From NCBI GenBank assembly GCA_019925105.1, contig JAHGAU010000007.1, positions 1,674,001 through 1,738,000 on the forward strand: a stretch of DNA of 64,000 nucleotides. Reading direction: 5' to 3'. Below the pieces are notes generated by a model, which saw only the letters and a program-made list of their open reading frames with translations, did not search any database and was not told where the DNA came from. This document shows, piece after piece, positions 22,924 to 32,700 of the stretch. The translations under genes and the position numbers were made by a program. Each line of letters begins with the position of its first letter. Position 1 is the first letter of the stretch. The stretch is from Niebla homalea. Lineage: Eukaryota; Ascomycota; Lecanoromycetes; Lecanorales; Ramalinaceae.

Positions 22924-23241
22924 CTAGTCACAGTTTTGCTGAGTCTGCGTTTTCCTCATAGCGTCTTGCCAAATCTGGTTGCTGGACTCCATTATGCTTA
23001 CTGCCTTATGTGCTGCGCTCGGTGCTGGAATGAATTGGATGTCGTCGGAGCGTAGGAAGCTTCCCATCTTCTTGCTCATAAACGCCTTTCCGATGTCCAT
23101 GTACATTGCAGCTGGCTTTGGGTGGTGATTCATGTATTCTTTCAGTGCCGCTATCGCATCTTTTGCTCCGGTTGACTTGGTGTAGAAGGGCCACATGAAC
23201 CGCGAGAAGTAGTCTACCATGTTGAAGACATTCATCGTCAT
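22924..23241 (-). pseudogene. Copia integrase catalytic core fragment
   Basis: A 105-codon open frame resembling the rve integrase core. A first Asp lies in NMVDYFSRFMW, a second in YMDIGKAF, and a Glu in IMESSNQIWQD, consistent with a DD(E) triad. The frame continues after a stop with HIEHLGYAPINILFG, typical of the region following the core. It is truncated at both ends. Confidence 0.7.
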
Positions 23242-23479
23242 GAAGCCGTATGAATACCTCCTGTCATTTTTGTCATCGGTGAATGCGGCATCTGCAAAGT
23301 GTTCGGGTGTACCGCCGTCACGCCAGAAGCATAGGCTACCAATAAGGTCTCTAACACGTCAACCTTAACGCGAGGTGCGATGCTTCCTTGCATGACTGCT
23401 CGTACAGTATAGTTCAAGGGATCTTAGAGCAGCTTCACGACAGATACAAAGCTGGGCTGTAACTCAAACAGCTGATCTC

Positions 23480-23958
23480 GCGGGAAGACAAAGCAAATCC
23501 ACTTTAAGGCCCAAATTTGGTGTACTCTTCAAGTACTTGAGCACTCGCATCAGGCAGTTCCAGTGGCGAACAACAGGGTCGTTGCAGGATTGGCTCAATT
23601 TTGAAATCGAGAAGGCCAGGTCCGGACGGGTGGCCACCTATAGGAACATGAGCTCATCGAGAAGTTGTTGGTAAGCGTGTTGATCGGCTCGTTGTTCATA
23701 TGACCGGGCTACTTGTATACCCTTATGCCCATCCATAGGGGTACTAATACCGTTGCATTTCGATATAAGGACGCTGACAGCGTAGTTCGCTTGATCCATG
23801 GTTATGACACCATCGTTTTGAGATACCCTTATCCCGAGAATTGCTCTCAACGGACCTCCTTCAGTGAGCTCGAATGCTGAAGTTAGGTAGTTCTTTACTT
23901 GCTTATACACCTTTGAGCTTTTGGTAGCAATGATGATGTCGTCGACATACAGGGCCAC
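23480..23958 (-). pseudogene. Copia reverse transcriptase fragment
   Basis: Contains the catalytic YVDD box with typical flanks (ATKSSKVYKQVKNYL, GPLRAILGIRV). Past a TAG it continues in the same frame with TRPDLAFSISKLSQ and VRHWNCLMRVLKYLK, the usual end of copia RT. The single stop leaves the reading frame otherwise open. Confidence 0.75.
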
Positions 23959-23960
23959 AA

Positions 23961-24955
23961 GGCAGTTGAGGGATTAGGTGGATGAGCTATGGCTTAACAA
24001 GACATACTCAATCTGTAGTAATGCTGCTGCACACCAGTGCTATTGCTACCATTTGTCAGGTACTAAAGTACCGAGTCACAAATGTGGGTGTAATGTGTAT
24101 GATTTGGGTGAGTAGCAGCTAGCTGATAAGTTTGCTGATGAATGAAGTTCAATCCCTGGTTTCTATACTCTGGATCAACCTCGTCTGGGCGCCGCATCTT
24201 TGCGTGAGGCAGAGCTGGATCTTGCAGGGGAGGTTTGAGCTTTTGATTGCCCCCCTAAAAGGGTGGAAGCTTCTGCCCCTCACACCGCTCTTCACTTTCT
24301 GTTTTCATCAAGCATTTGAACAAACCAGACGGTCAATCGTGCGTCGCGCTCTTATTATTGAGGTCGGTATAATATGATGCATTCTGAGGATGGTATTATC
24401 TCGCACATGGTAAAGAATGTAAAACCGGGTATATACTGTCGGTATATACCACCCATTCCTTGAATCACCGGAGGTTCCTCGACATTACATATCCGTAATG
24501 TCGAGTTTGGGGATATGCCAAACTGGCGTATACCAAGCATCCTCTTTGGCTGGAGGATGGAGGCAGCCCACATCTCATATTTTGTGAGCTGCACAAAGAA
24601 CAAGAAGGAAAAGGAAAGCGTTGGGGGATGATGACTCGAATAAATAGGCAAAGGTGGGGGTGGGAGGGGGTGCCTGGCTAATGACAGAATTGCCCCAGTG
24701 AGCCAGTGCATAATTGCATATTCTAGCGTAAGTATGCTATTTCCGATGTTAATGCCGGGCATTACTTTAGGTGAGAGCTCTTTCTCTCTCTCTGTCCGCC
24801 CCTGCTACCACTGCTGGAATAATCAAGGTACAAATTTTGGTGGCGTAACTTCCACACCTCCTAGAATCCGCCTTCTCACCATATCATTCTGGCCCTGAGC
24901 GCTCCCACCTGGCTCCCCTTCTCCTTCTCCCGCCCTCATTCGAGGGGCCGTGATC
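23961..24955. other. Intergenic between retroelement debris and cir_N gene
   Basis: No gene supported. It contains a perfect hairpin at 24478-24505 and, just before it, two copies of gtatatac around 24429-24450. It may include long-terminal-repeat remnants of the copia debris, but I could not identify LTR ends. The last ~200 bp are the promoter of the cir_N gene. Confidence 0.4.
24478..24505. repeat. Perfect 11-bp inverted repeat, 6-bp loop
   Basis: ctcgacattac and gtaatgtcgag flank atatcc, forming an 11-bp perfect stem about 450 bp upstream of the cir_N gene. Confidence 0.9.
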
Positions 24956-26044
24956 ATGCCTCTCCACCTCCTCCCCAAGAAATCATGGAACGTCTACAAC
25001 ACCGATAACATCGCCCGCGTGAAGCGCGATGAAGCTGCTGCAGCCGCACGTGCAGAGGCAGAGGAGCAGCGCATGCAGGAGGATGATGCTGCGAGACGAT
25101 TAGCCATTCTACGGGGCGAATCGCCGCCTCCATTTGTCTCTGTTCCCTCCAATGTGGCGAGTAGAGAGGGGGAGGACGGGGGAGATGATGGAGTGGGTGA
25201 TGGCAGGAGAGTCGAGGAAGGTGGAAGACGGGACGAAAGGAGTGACAGAGCCGATGGGAGAGAAAGGAAGAGGAGGAAGCTGCGCGGCGAAGACGATACC
25301 GAGATGGAGATGCGCTACGCCGCGACGGACAATAGCAAATCGCGCGAGGGCAATGAATTGAAAATTCTGAAGGGCAAGGAGGGTGACGTCCATATAATGG
25401 ATCAGAAGGGCCATATCAACCTTTTCACCGAGGAAGAAAAGGCCGTCATGAAAGCTGCTGGCAAACGCTCATCGAAGAATGCCGAGGTGGAGAAAGAGAG
25501 GAAGAGGAAGGAGAGGGAGATTGAAGATCAATACACCATGCGCTTCTCGAATGCCGCTGGTTTCAAGGAGAAGATTGCGGAAAGGCCTTGGTATTTTGAT
25601 GGAGGTGCTGGACTTGTTGGTAATGGGGAGGGAGGAGAGAAGGTGGTCGTGGCGGGGAAGGATGTCTGGGGCAATGAGGATCCGAGACGGAGGGAAAGGG
25701 TAATGTTGAGGGTGGAGAAAGATGACCCGCTAGCGGCTATCAAGAGGGGTGTTGCGGGCGTTCGGGAGGTCGAAAAGGAGAGAAATAGGTGGACGAGGGA
25801 GAGGGAGGCGGAAGTTGGGGGAACGAAAGACGATGAGGAGAGGAGACGGGAGAGACGGAGGAAGAAGAGGAGAGCTCGGGGGAACGAGGAGTTTGAGGAG
25901 TTCAGTCTTGATGGCAACAGGAGGCATGAGTCTGATGGTAAATCACATCATCGAAGACATCGTAGTCGCAGTCGTGAGAGGCATAATCATCGCCATCGCC
26001 ATCGTCATCGGCACGATGGTGGGGATGAGGCTATAGGAGCATAG
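24956..26044 (+). CDS. cir_N (CIR N-terminal) domain protein, LENG1-like nuclear protein
   Basis: A 362-aa intronless frame from the ATG at 24956 (a GTG six bases upstream is not a start). The N-terminus KKSWNVYNTDNIARVKRDEAAA is the cir_N domain first described in the CBF1-interacting corepressor and in leukocyte receptor cluster member 1 (LENG1). LAILRGESPPP follows, as in LENG1 homologues. The rest is highly charged: Glu/Arg/Lys-rich, with nuclear-localisation-like runs (RERKRRKLRGED), a predicted long helix, and a His/Arg/Ser-rich C-terminus (HRSRSRERHNHRHRH) reminiscent of splicing-associated proteins. Length fits the fungal family. A nuclear role, possibly spliceosome-related, is inferred from the family and composition, not shown by the sequence. 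Confidence 0.85.
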   Translation: MPLHLLPKKSWNVYNTDNIARVKRDEAAAAARAEAEEQRMQEDDAARRLAILRGESPPPFVSVPSNVASREGEDGGDDGVGDGRRVEEGGRRDERSDRADGRERKRRKLRGEDDTEMEMRYAATDNSKSREGNELKILKGKEGDVHIMDQKGHINLFTEEEKAVMKAAGKRSSKNAEVEKERKRKEREIEDQYTMRFSNAAGFKEKIAERPWYFDGGAGLVGNGEGGEKVVVAGKDVWGNEDPRRRERVMLRVEKDDPLAAIKRGVAGVREVEKERNRWTREREAEVGGTKDDEERRRERRRKKRRARGNEEFEEFSLDGNRRHESDGKSHHRRHRSRSRERHNHRHRHRHRHDGGDEAIGA

Positions 26045-26710
26045 ATATGCTCTTGTTCACTCGAAGTGGGCCAAATGTGAACTCAAGGTTCAAAGTGTCT
26101 TTGTAACCCTGGCGCCATACTTCCGCTGAAGAACATCATATTATTTTGTCCTCAATCTGCAATGAAGTCATGTCCGCGAACAAAGCCAATGGGCTAAGAT
26201 AAGGAACAGAAGCTGGTTTGGGGGCCGTTGACTCAGTGACTCAGTGATCTACTACGCGATACTAGCATCGGAAAAATCGCTCAAGATATTTACCTCTGCA
26301 GACTCCTATTGAACATGTCTAGTGTGTGATGCGACGGCCATTGGAAGATGATTCGCCACTATACTTTTCTTCCATCATCTTTGGATGCTGGATGATGGTT
26401 GATGCGAAACCCTCAAGTGCTTCATCACACATAGCCATTTGCCGCACCCCTGCGCGCATTCCGTAACCGCTTATAGACGCAGAAGGACTGTGGTCGTCTT
26501 CCATCCCACTTGGCGATGTCTTATATAACTATTAGCGGTTTGGCTGAGCATCTAACCGAGCGAGCATCCCAAAAATAGCGCGCGAGAGGTCACGGTGGTA
26601 ACCTTTGAGGGTTCCACGTCCAATGTTGGGGTTTTTGTGATAAGAGTCTCATTGCCAGATCCTCAGGAATAACAACCACAAGAAAGAGGCTATGTTTTGG
26701 CCCCGAAAAT
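26045..26710. other. Intergenic, no gene seen
   Basis: Downstream of the cir_N gene and upstream of the secreted two-domain gene. It contains a short direct repeat gttgactcagtgactcagtga near 26230-26247. No supported gene. Confidence 0.5.
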
Positions 26711-28063
26711 ATGACCCTTCTTCAGCCGGCAGGAATTCTTGGATTCCTACTGATCTCCTCCATGTTTTGCAATGCTGCGTTTGAGGCGGGCACAAACAAC
26801 CTTGTGAACACAAGCTTGGAACAATTCAGTCCAATCACCATTGACAATCAGACGACAAGGACTCGTTTCATTATATCAGATTACTTCAGTCCCAACGACC
26901 CTAACCGCAGATGGATTCCCAAGATCAGTTACGACCCTAGAACTGAGCGACGTTTAGAAAACCACGAGAGCTTCGAGCAATGTCTCGAGTTTTGGCGCGC
27001 TTTGATTGGAGGAGAGGGACGACCGACAGACCTGGATGAGGACGGAATTCATACCAGCTCATATGGATTCCGGCTTGACGTAACTGTCCGCAGCCCGTTT
27101 CCCGGGCGAAACGATGAGATCGAAGCATTAGATGTTGTATCGCAGAATCTAAACCACTTCCTCGATCGAGATCGTGACCCGGATTGGGGCTATAGACCGC
27201 TGAACATCAGGATACTGTCATCGTTCCGGCTGCTTGGACGGATGCTGATATGGTATGAGCCCGACTGGCAACCGGAAGCACTCCGGGGTCCATCAATCAA
27301 CCAGACGATGACAACCACGAAACCTACCAATAACCCCGTGCAAGTAGCTAAATCTCGGAGGAAAAGGGGCAGCAATCCGGGCAGTCTCCCAGTGTCCCTA
27401 GGAACACCAAATTCTCTGAATGCAGCTTCAATGAGTACAAGTTTGTTAAACACAAAATTGTTGAACGCAACTTCATTGAACACAACCTCGCTTCAATTTT
27501 CTCCCATCACGGTTCTGGACCATAAGACCGGAACACGCTTGGTCATGACAGATAAGCTCGATCTGAATAATCCCAATTGGTTGCCGACAGTCAGTGTAAG
27601 CGCCTACCCCAAGCCAGGTGTAGCGAATAAGGAAAAGTTTGTAGATTGCCTGAGGCAATGGCGCAATCGCATTTCCTTTGAGGGCCCTCCTGAAGAATTG
27701 GACGAGGAACCATCTTCTATAGAATCGTATGGTTATATGCTTGAAATTACGCCAATCGCCCCATATCCCAGCTTCTTGGACGAGTCAGCGGCATTGTGGC
27801 AGGTGATTGAACATCTTGGTGACTTTCTTGAGACAGAACATCCATTGCCTGGACCCTACCGCTGGTACAGGCCGATTCAGGTTGATATAACACATATCAA
27901 TGACCCTTACCAGCTGCTTGCGGTGATGCAGATAGAGTTTGATCCTCGTTGGGAACCACAGTTCCTAGAGCTCCTTTCAGCTAATCGGTCAAGGATCACA
28001 GCTGACCATACTGGCGCGGACCTGGCCAGATCTCGACGCAGAGGGCGTGGCGACATGTTCTGA
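26711..28063 (+). CDS. Secreted protein with two tandem homologous domains and a Kex2-type site
   Basis: A 450-aa intronless frame. Residues 1-22 form a signal peptide (ILGFLLISSMFCNAA). Two related domains follow, at about 38-195 and 262-430. Both start QFSPIT and then have T-R-T/G-R, an ExFxxCLxxWR motif with the only mature Cys of each domain (C91, C313), DLDE or ELDE, SYGF or SYGY, a Y/W-RPL/I-x-I/V-x-I strand and a closing F/Y-x-P-x-W-x-P. The linker contains a dibasic site (SRRKRG, after R219) suitable for Kex2/furin-like cleavage, followed by Asn/Ser/Thr-rich N-glycosylation sequons (NATS, NTTS). A second basic cluster (RSRRRGR) is near the C-terminus. I do not recognise the domain. 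The layout suggests a secreted precursor cut into two similar proteins, or a duplicated effector-like protein. Confidence 0.75.
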   Translation: MTLLQPAGILGFLLISSMFCNAAFEAGTNNLVNTSLEQFSPITIDNQTTRTRFIISDYFSPNDPNRRWIPKISYDPRTERRLENHESFEQCLEFWRALIGGEGRPTDLDEDGIHTSSYGFRLDVTVRSPFPGRNDEIEALDVVSQNLNHFLDRDRDPDWGYRPLNIRILSSFRLLGRMLIWYEPDWQPEALRGPSINQTMTTTKPTNNPVQVAKSRRKRGSNPGSLPVSLGTPNSLNAASMSTSLLNTKLLNATSLNTTSLQFSPITVLDHKTGTRLVMTDKLDLNNPNWLPTVSVSAYPKPGVANKEKFVDCLRQWRNRISFEGPPEELDEEPSSIESYGYMLEITPIAPYPSFLDESAALWQVIEHLGDFLETEHPLPGPYRWYRPIQVDITHINDPYQLLAVMQIEFDPRWEPQFLELLSANRSRITADHTGADLARSRRRGRGDMF

Positions 28064-29790
28064 TGGACCACCAAAACGACAGGACAATGCTCGCTGGTCT
28101 AGCGTCCAAAAAAAAGCTGATAGTCGGATGATGGCTGAGGTGACATGGCCGTATATGGAGCTTGGTACTGTGGGAAATCACGAGGTATCGCCCCTTATAG
28201 GTATCTACGCATTACAGGCATGTTGTCAGTATTTCACGTGAATCATGCATGAAGATACCTTCGTTAAGTCTTTCAAGACCACAAACCTACTTCATTATCA
28301 GGTTATCGGACAGCGACTCGCGCCCTGAGTGACGGCTCCAGACTTCCTGTTCGAGGGCAAAGACCTTTGTGCTATCCTCGATTCCGGTTTGGATTGCGCC
28401 GACGTCGCCAGAATGCTACGTACGAGACGTGGATGGGACCAGCCAGGATTCACGAAGGCGGCAATGAACATAAGATTCACTCCTGATTCAAGCTCTCTTC
28501 TTGATCTGTTGGAACCAAAGGGTCTTCTTTCGAGTGCACGGGCACTGCTCCACGGGTCCATCACTGACGTCCGTGAGTCAGTGGTTCCCGAAGGAAGACT
28601 GTGCTTGGTCATGCAACGTTCAACGTGCTCGTCACAGACTTTGCCATGCGATCTGCCGCCACATGATTCTTGATCCATGGTCGAAAAGGACGTGAAACTG
28701 AAAGTGTAAATTTTTCGTCCTGGATGTCCAAACTCTCATAAGGCGCCCTGGTGAAGTCAGTAGTGGTCACTACTGGCCAGACCCAGCAGTCTGGTCCACC
28801 AGACGGCAAGTTACGACGGCTTGGACGGGCAGGGCAGGGTGGAGCCCGTGGCCGCTTTTGGTCAATCTTGTTGGCGTCATCTGGTGCAGGCCTCGTAAGA
28901 AGTAATGATTGGCGGAGATAATTGATTAGCTGTAAGCGAGCAATCACGCATTACCTATCACAGCTAGGCTGCTGAGGGTCGGAAGACGCAGCCACGGCTC
29001 CATACTCCCGTACTTTTAAGATTTCCTGCCCTGGGCGCTGGGCTGATTATTTAGGCTCTCTCTGCATTTCTTGGGTTTTGAGGGCGCGTTAGGGTTAAAT
29101 CAAGGGCAGGTGGAGTCGGGATGGAATCTGGGCAGTGGGTACTGTAGCGGTAGAGGAAGTAGTAGTATGGGAGGAAGGGATTTCAAGTTTCACATGATCG
29201 GTTGAATTGAAACTTCGGATCCATTCTGTAGCACTTTAGGGAAATTCATTTTTCATTTATTGCGACTTATTCCATACGGGGTACGAGGTGCTATCGATGA
29301 ATAAGCGGCCTGATTGGAAGAAAGCAACTTCCAGCGGATTATTTAGCGTGCCAAGTCAATGCCACCCCTCCTTCCCGAACTGATTGACAGCGACATCCAC
29401 TTGAGAGAAACGAATTATTGCGCTCAAAGACAAATCTTTCTCAGCCTTTTCCTCCCCAATTTTGTATCTTTCTCACCGTCCTCTGACGTATCTCGACATT
29501 ATCTACATATCCCCTCGCATCATACCCGGGACACGACTGCCGACGATACCTAGATCTTGGAAGACTGGCAAAGTTGTACCTTGCTTCTGATTGCCGACCC
29601 AGAACGTGCTCATTACGAGGCCAGAAAACGACATCGCAACAGTGACGACCCGCTTTACTTTCCTACGCCCCTCGATGTGCTTCGGCATACTACCTATCCA
29701 CCTTCGTGGAACATCATGATATCCGAAACACCCTAGACATTCCTCTTCCCTCATATCAATCATCAGCCGCTGCCTTCTCCTCCTGCCAAT
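28064..29790. other. Intergenic upstream of LTE1
   Basis: No supported gene over 1.7 kb. Overlapping frames at 28298-28678 on both strands (up to 126 codons) have no recognisable features and compete with each other. The last few hundred bases are C/T-rich, as expected of a fungal 5' leader. Confidence 0.45.
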
Positions 29791-32700
29791 ATGGAGTCAA
29801 TGACTGGAGTGCCGCAATCTGTCCGACCCGAGCTACAAACAACAAATCCCGTTCATAGAGCATGGAGAGAAGATCGTCTTGACATACCGTCTATCCTCCA
29901 AGGACGCGGAAATGAGCATGCTTCGACTACCCGCTACGAACTCGAGGAGGGTATCACTCGGCGATCGCCTCCAACCAAGGTCCAGAAAAGAGGCCGTCAG
30001 AACTCACTGAAACATGTCAAGAATAGCAACGAAGTTTTGAGACAACGCTCGACCAAGAGAAACAATCCGGACACGCCTGAATCGAATGGCTCGACTCGTG
30101 AAGGACGAAGCTTTGCGGTCGCAAACGTAGGTGGGAATGGGAAGATCTATCTTCGGTATGTCCAGCCCTGCCAATTTCACTTTTCGCTCGCCTTCATGTC
30201 CGTTGTGAACCTTGACCACTAAAGTCGCTATTGTCAGGCCTACTGCCAAGACGTCCCAGCTTCATCAACCACCACCGCCACCACCACCCTCCTACCCTCT
30301 TGCAACACCCGGCAGACCCTTGATGGATTCCGATCTGGAGAGTGCGCACGAGAAAAAACGATGGTCTGATACGCAGGCATCGAGGACACCTACCACATAT
30401 GCACGGGCTCGATCGACAGACCTAAAGGGCCAACCGTCGGATTTGACCAACAGGAAACGAAGCGACTCAATGTCTACCATCAATGCCGATGTCAACGGGG
30501 AAAATGGGGCATACAAGGTCGTCATCAAGAGACCGAATGAAGCTGCACAAGTACCAGACGAGTCTACGATGCCTACATTGGAAGTCCCAATTCCCCATTA
30601 TCGGCTGGGCACTCCCAGGTTCAGCCAGAGAGGCACTGCCTTCCTCCACAGCACAGTCTACTCGAGAACCTCGAGCTCCGCGGATGTCGAGTCTTCGGGG
30701 CAGTCGAACCATGACTTCGACAGTCTTTTCCCTGCTCCGCCAGGCATGGAGGTACATGAGGCCATTTCACGGATGCAGTTCCAGTCTAGCCCGCAGCCAT
30801 CCCCGAACAAAGGTGTGCCGATGCGCATGCCCATCACCACCATTGCTGCTGTCTTCCACAAAGCCAGAGAACCAATCGGTCCGAGCATATACGATGCCAT
30901 TTCAGCGAACCTGGACGACGCTTCAATCGTGCGATATGGAAGGACTTGGAAAGACATATCGGCCGCTTCACCAGCTAGGCTCATTGCTCAGATAACCTCT
31001 CCCGCGTTCTTAGACTATGACCTCATATCGGACTTCTTCCTGACTGTACGCGCTTACCTGTCGATCAATGACCTCTTGGAATACCTCCTGTCTCGATTCG
31101 AGTGGGCGATCAACCAATTGAGCGACTATGGTCGAGTCGTGAGGGTCAGATCTTTTGCCGCCATCCGACACTGGATCCTCAATTACTTTCCCTATGACTT
31201 TGTGGTGGACCGAGACCTTCGTGTGAAATTCTGTGATCATCTCAACTCGTTGACACGCCAGTGCCGCCTGGCAGGCCACGATGCTAGCGATCTCAAGCTG
31301 ATACTTGATCTCAAGAAATGTTGGAACGGTCGCTGCGCAGTGTACTGGGACACCAACATCGACGAAAGCGACGAACGTATTGACGAGGACATTGTCCCCG
31401 GCGGTGTTGTTGGCAGCCGCGATAGTCAACTCACCCATCCAAATGACCTTCTGGCTCAACTTGCCAAGAATCACCAGTTGGACCAGGAGAACTCGGTGGC
31501 GGCGCTACATAATTGGATGGACAGCGTCATTGAGGCCGAAGTGGAAGATAAGGCCAAGCAAGCCTCGAGCCTATCCTCTAACCATCCGCATTCCCTCCTG
31601 AGTGAACAGAGCACCGTCCAGGCCATGTCATGTTCGGTACCCGGCAAGGGTTTCAAACCATTTGTGACCCAGGGTGGCCGGAACGTCGGCCCCCATCCTG
31701 TGCCCTCGATGGCGCCGGCTGCGGCTGCTCGAAGAGTCGCTCACACACCCGTCGCCCCACCGAAAGAGAAGTTGTGCCGCACTAAGGCTGATCATAACCG
31801 AAGTGGCAGCTTCTCGGATGCCCTTCGAGATAAGCGCACTTCACTCGGAGCAATCCAGGAGGGGAAGACTAGCGATTTCGTGGAAATGAGCGTGCCATTC
31901 GCCGGCGGCTTGGTCCGTGGCATTGCCTTCCCGCCTGGGTCGCCCTTCATCGACAACTTGACACCTCATGGTTCTGGATCGTCTTTGAAACAGGCTGACC
32001 AATACCCCGGTCTACCCAGCAAAAGCTACACGGCTAGGCCCACGAGTCCTAGCCTCAGACATGTGCTGGGAAATATCCGCCGGGCCTGGAGTAGCAAGCA
32101 GAGCTCCACCTCGAACACGCACACTACAATATCCTCTCCACCATTTGTTGTGGAGAAACATGAAGGTCTGCCTATGCACATTGCCTTGAAGATCGAAGAT
32201 TACGGAGACCAGCATCATCAGCTTGAGGCCTTGAAAAAGAATGCACGCATTGATCTTTTGTGCGCAGACGTGACCGAGATGTTTGAGCGGGCAATGACCC
32301 AAGAGACAGGGCGGCTCACTGCGAAGACGAGCAAAGAATCGCTCGAGGAGGAGGAGGAGCCAATATCGCGGTCTTGGCAAAGCCTGTCCCTCCCTCAAAG
32401 AGAAGCACTGCAGAGGAATCATAGCGGCGTCACAGCCGGCAGTCGGTCCATTGTGATTGTCGACGACACCAGTTTTGAACCGCCAGTACCAGAGATACCC
32501 GCTACTTTCAGCAGGCCATCTAGGCCAGACGACTCGACTGATTTGGCCGACGTCCCTGTCACTCTTGCAAACGGCACCCGCGACATTTCTGCGCCGTTTG
32601 CTCCTCTAGACGGTCCACAACCTACCCAGATGTATATCAGCCCTTATATAGACGGTGAAACGTCCCACTCAGATCTACTACCTCAACTCATCCGACCAGT

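Larger units (their letters stand above)
22380..23960 (-). mobile_element. Degenerate Ty1/copia retrotransposon debris with rearranged domain order
   Basis: Minus-strand pieces of a copia-type element. Reading 5' to 3' (high to low coordinate) they are reverse transcriptase with the YVDD box (ALYVDDIIIATKSSK, 23958-23638) and the downstream RT/RNase H region ending VLKYLKSTPNLGLK (to ~23500). An RNase H-like FADAAFTDDKNDRRYSYGF follows (~23300-23240), then integrase core (23241-~22790), then a gag-like zinc knuckle after a Gln-Ala-Leu repeat (22733-~22400). Normal copia order is gag, protease, integrase, RT, RNase H, so the order here is inverted block-wise although all blocks have the same orientation. 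In-frame stops interrupt RT (TAG after DELMFL) and gag. No clear LTRs were found. Confidence 0.8.

Noticed and set aside
28298..28678. Frames of 114-126 codons on both strands
   Set aside because: Competing open frames on opposite strands, none with recognisable features.
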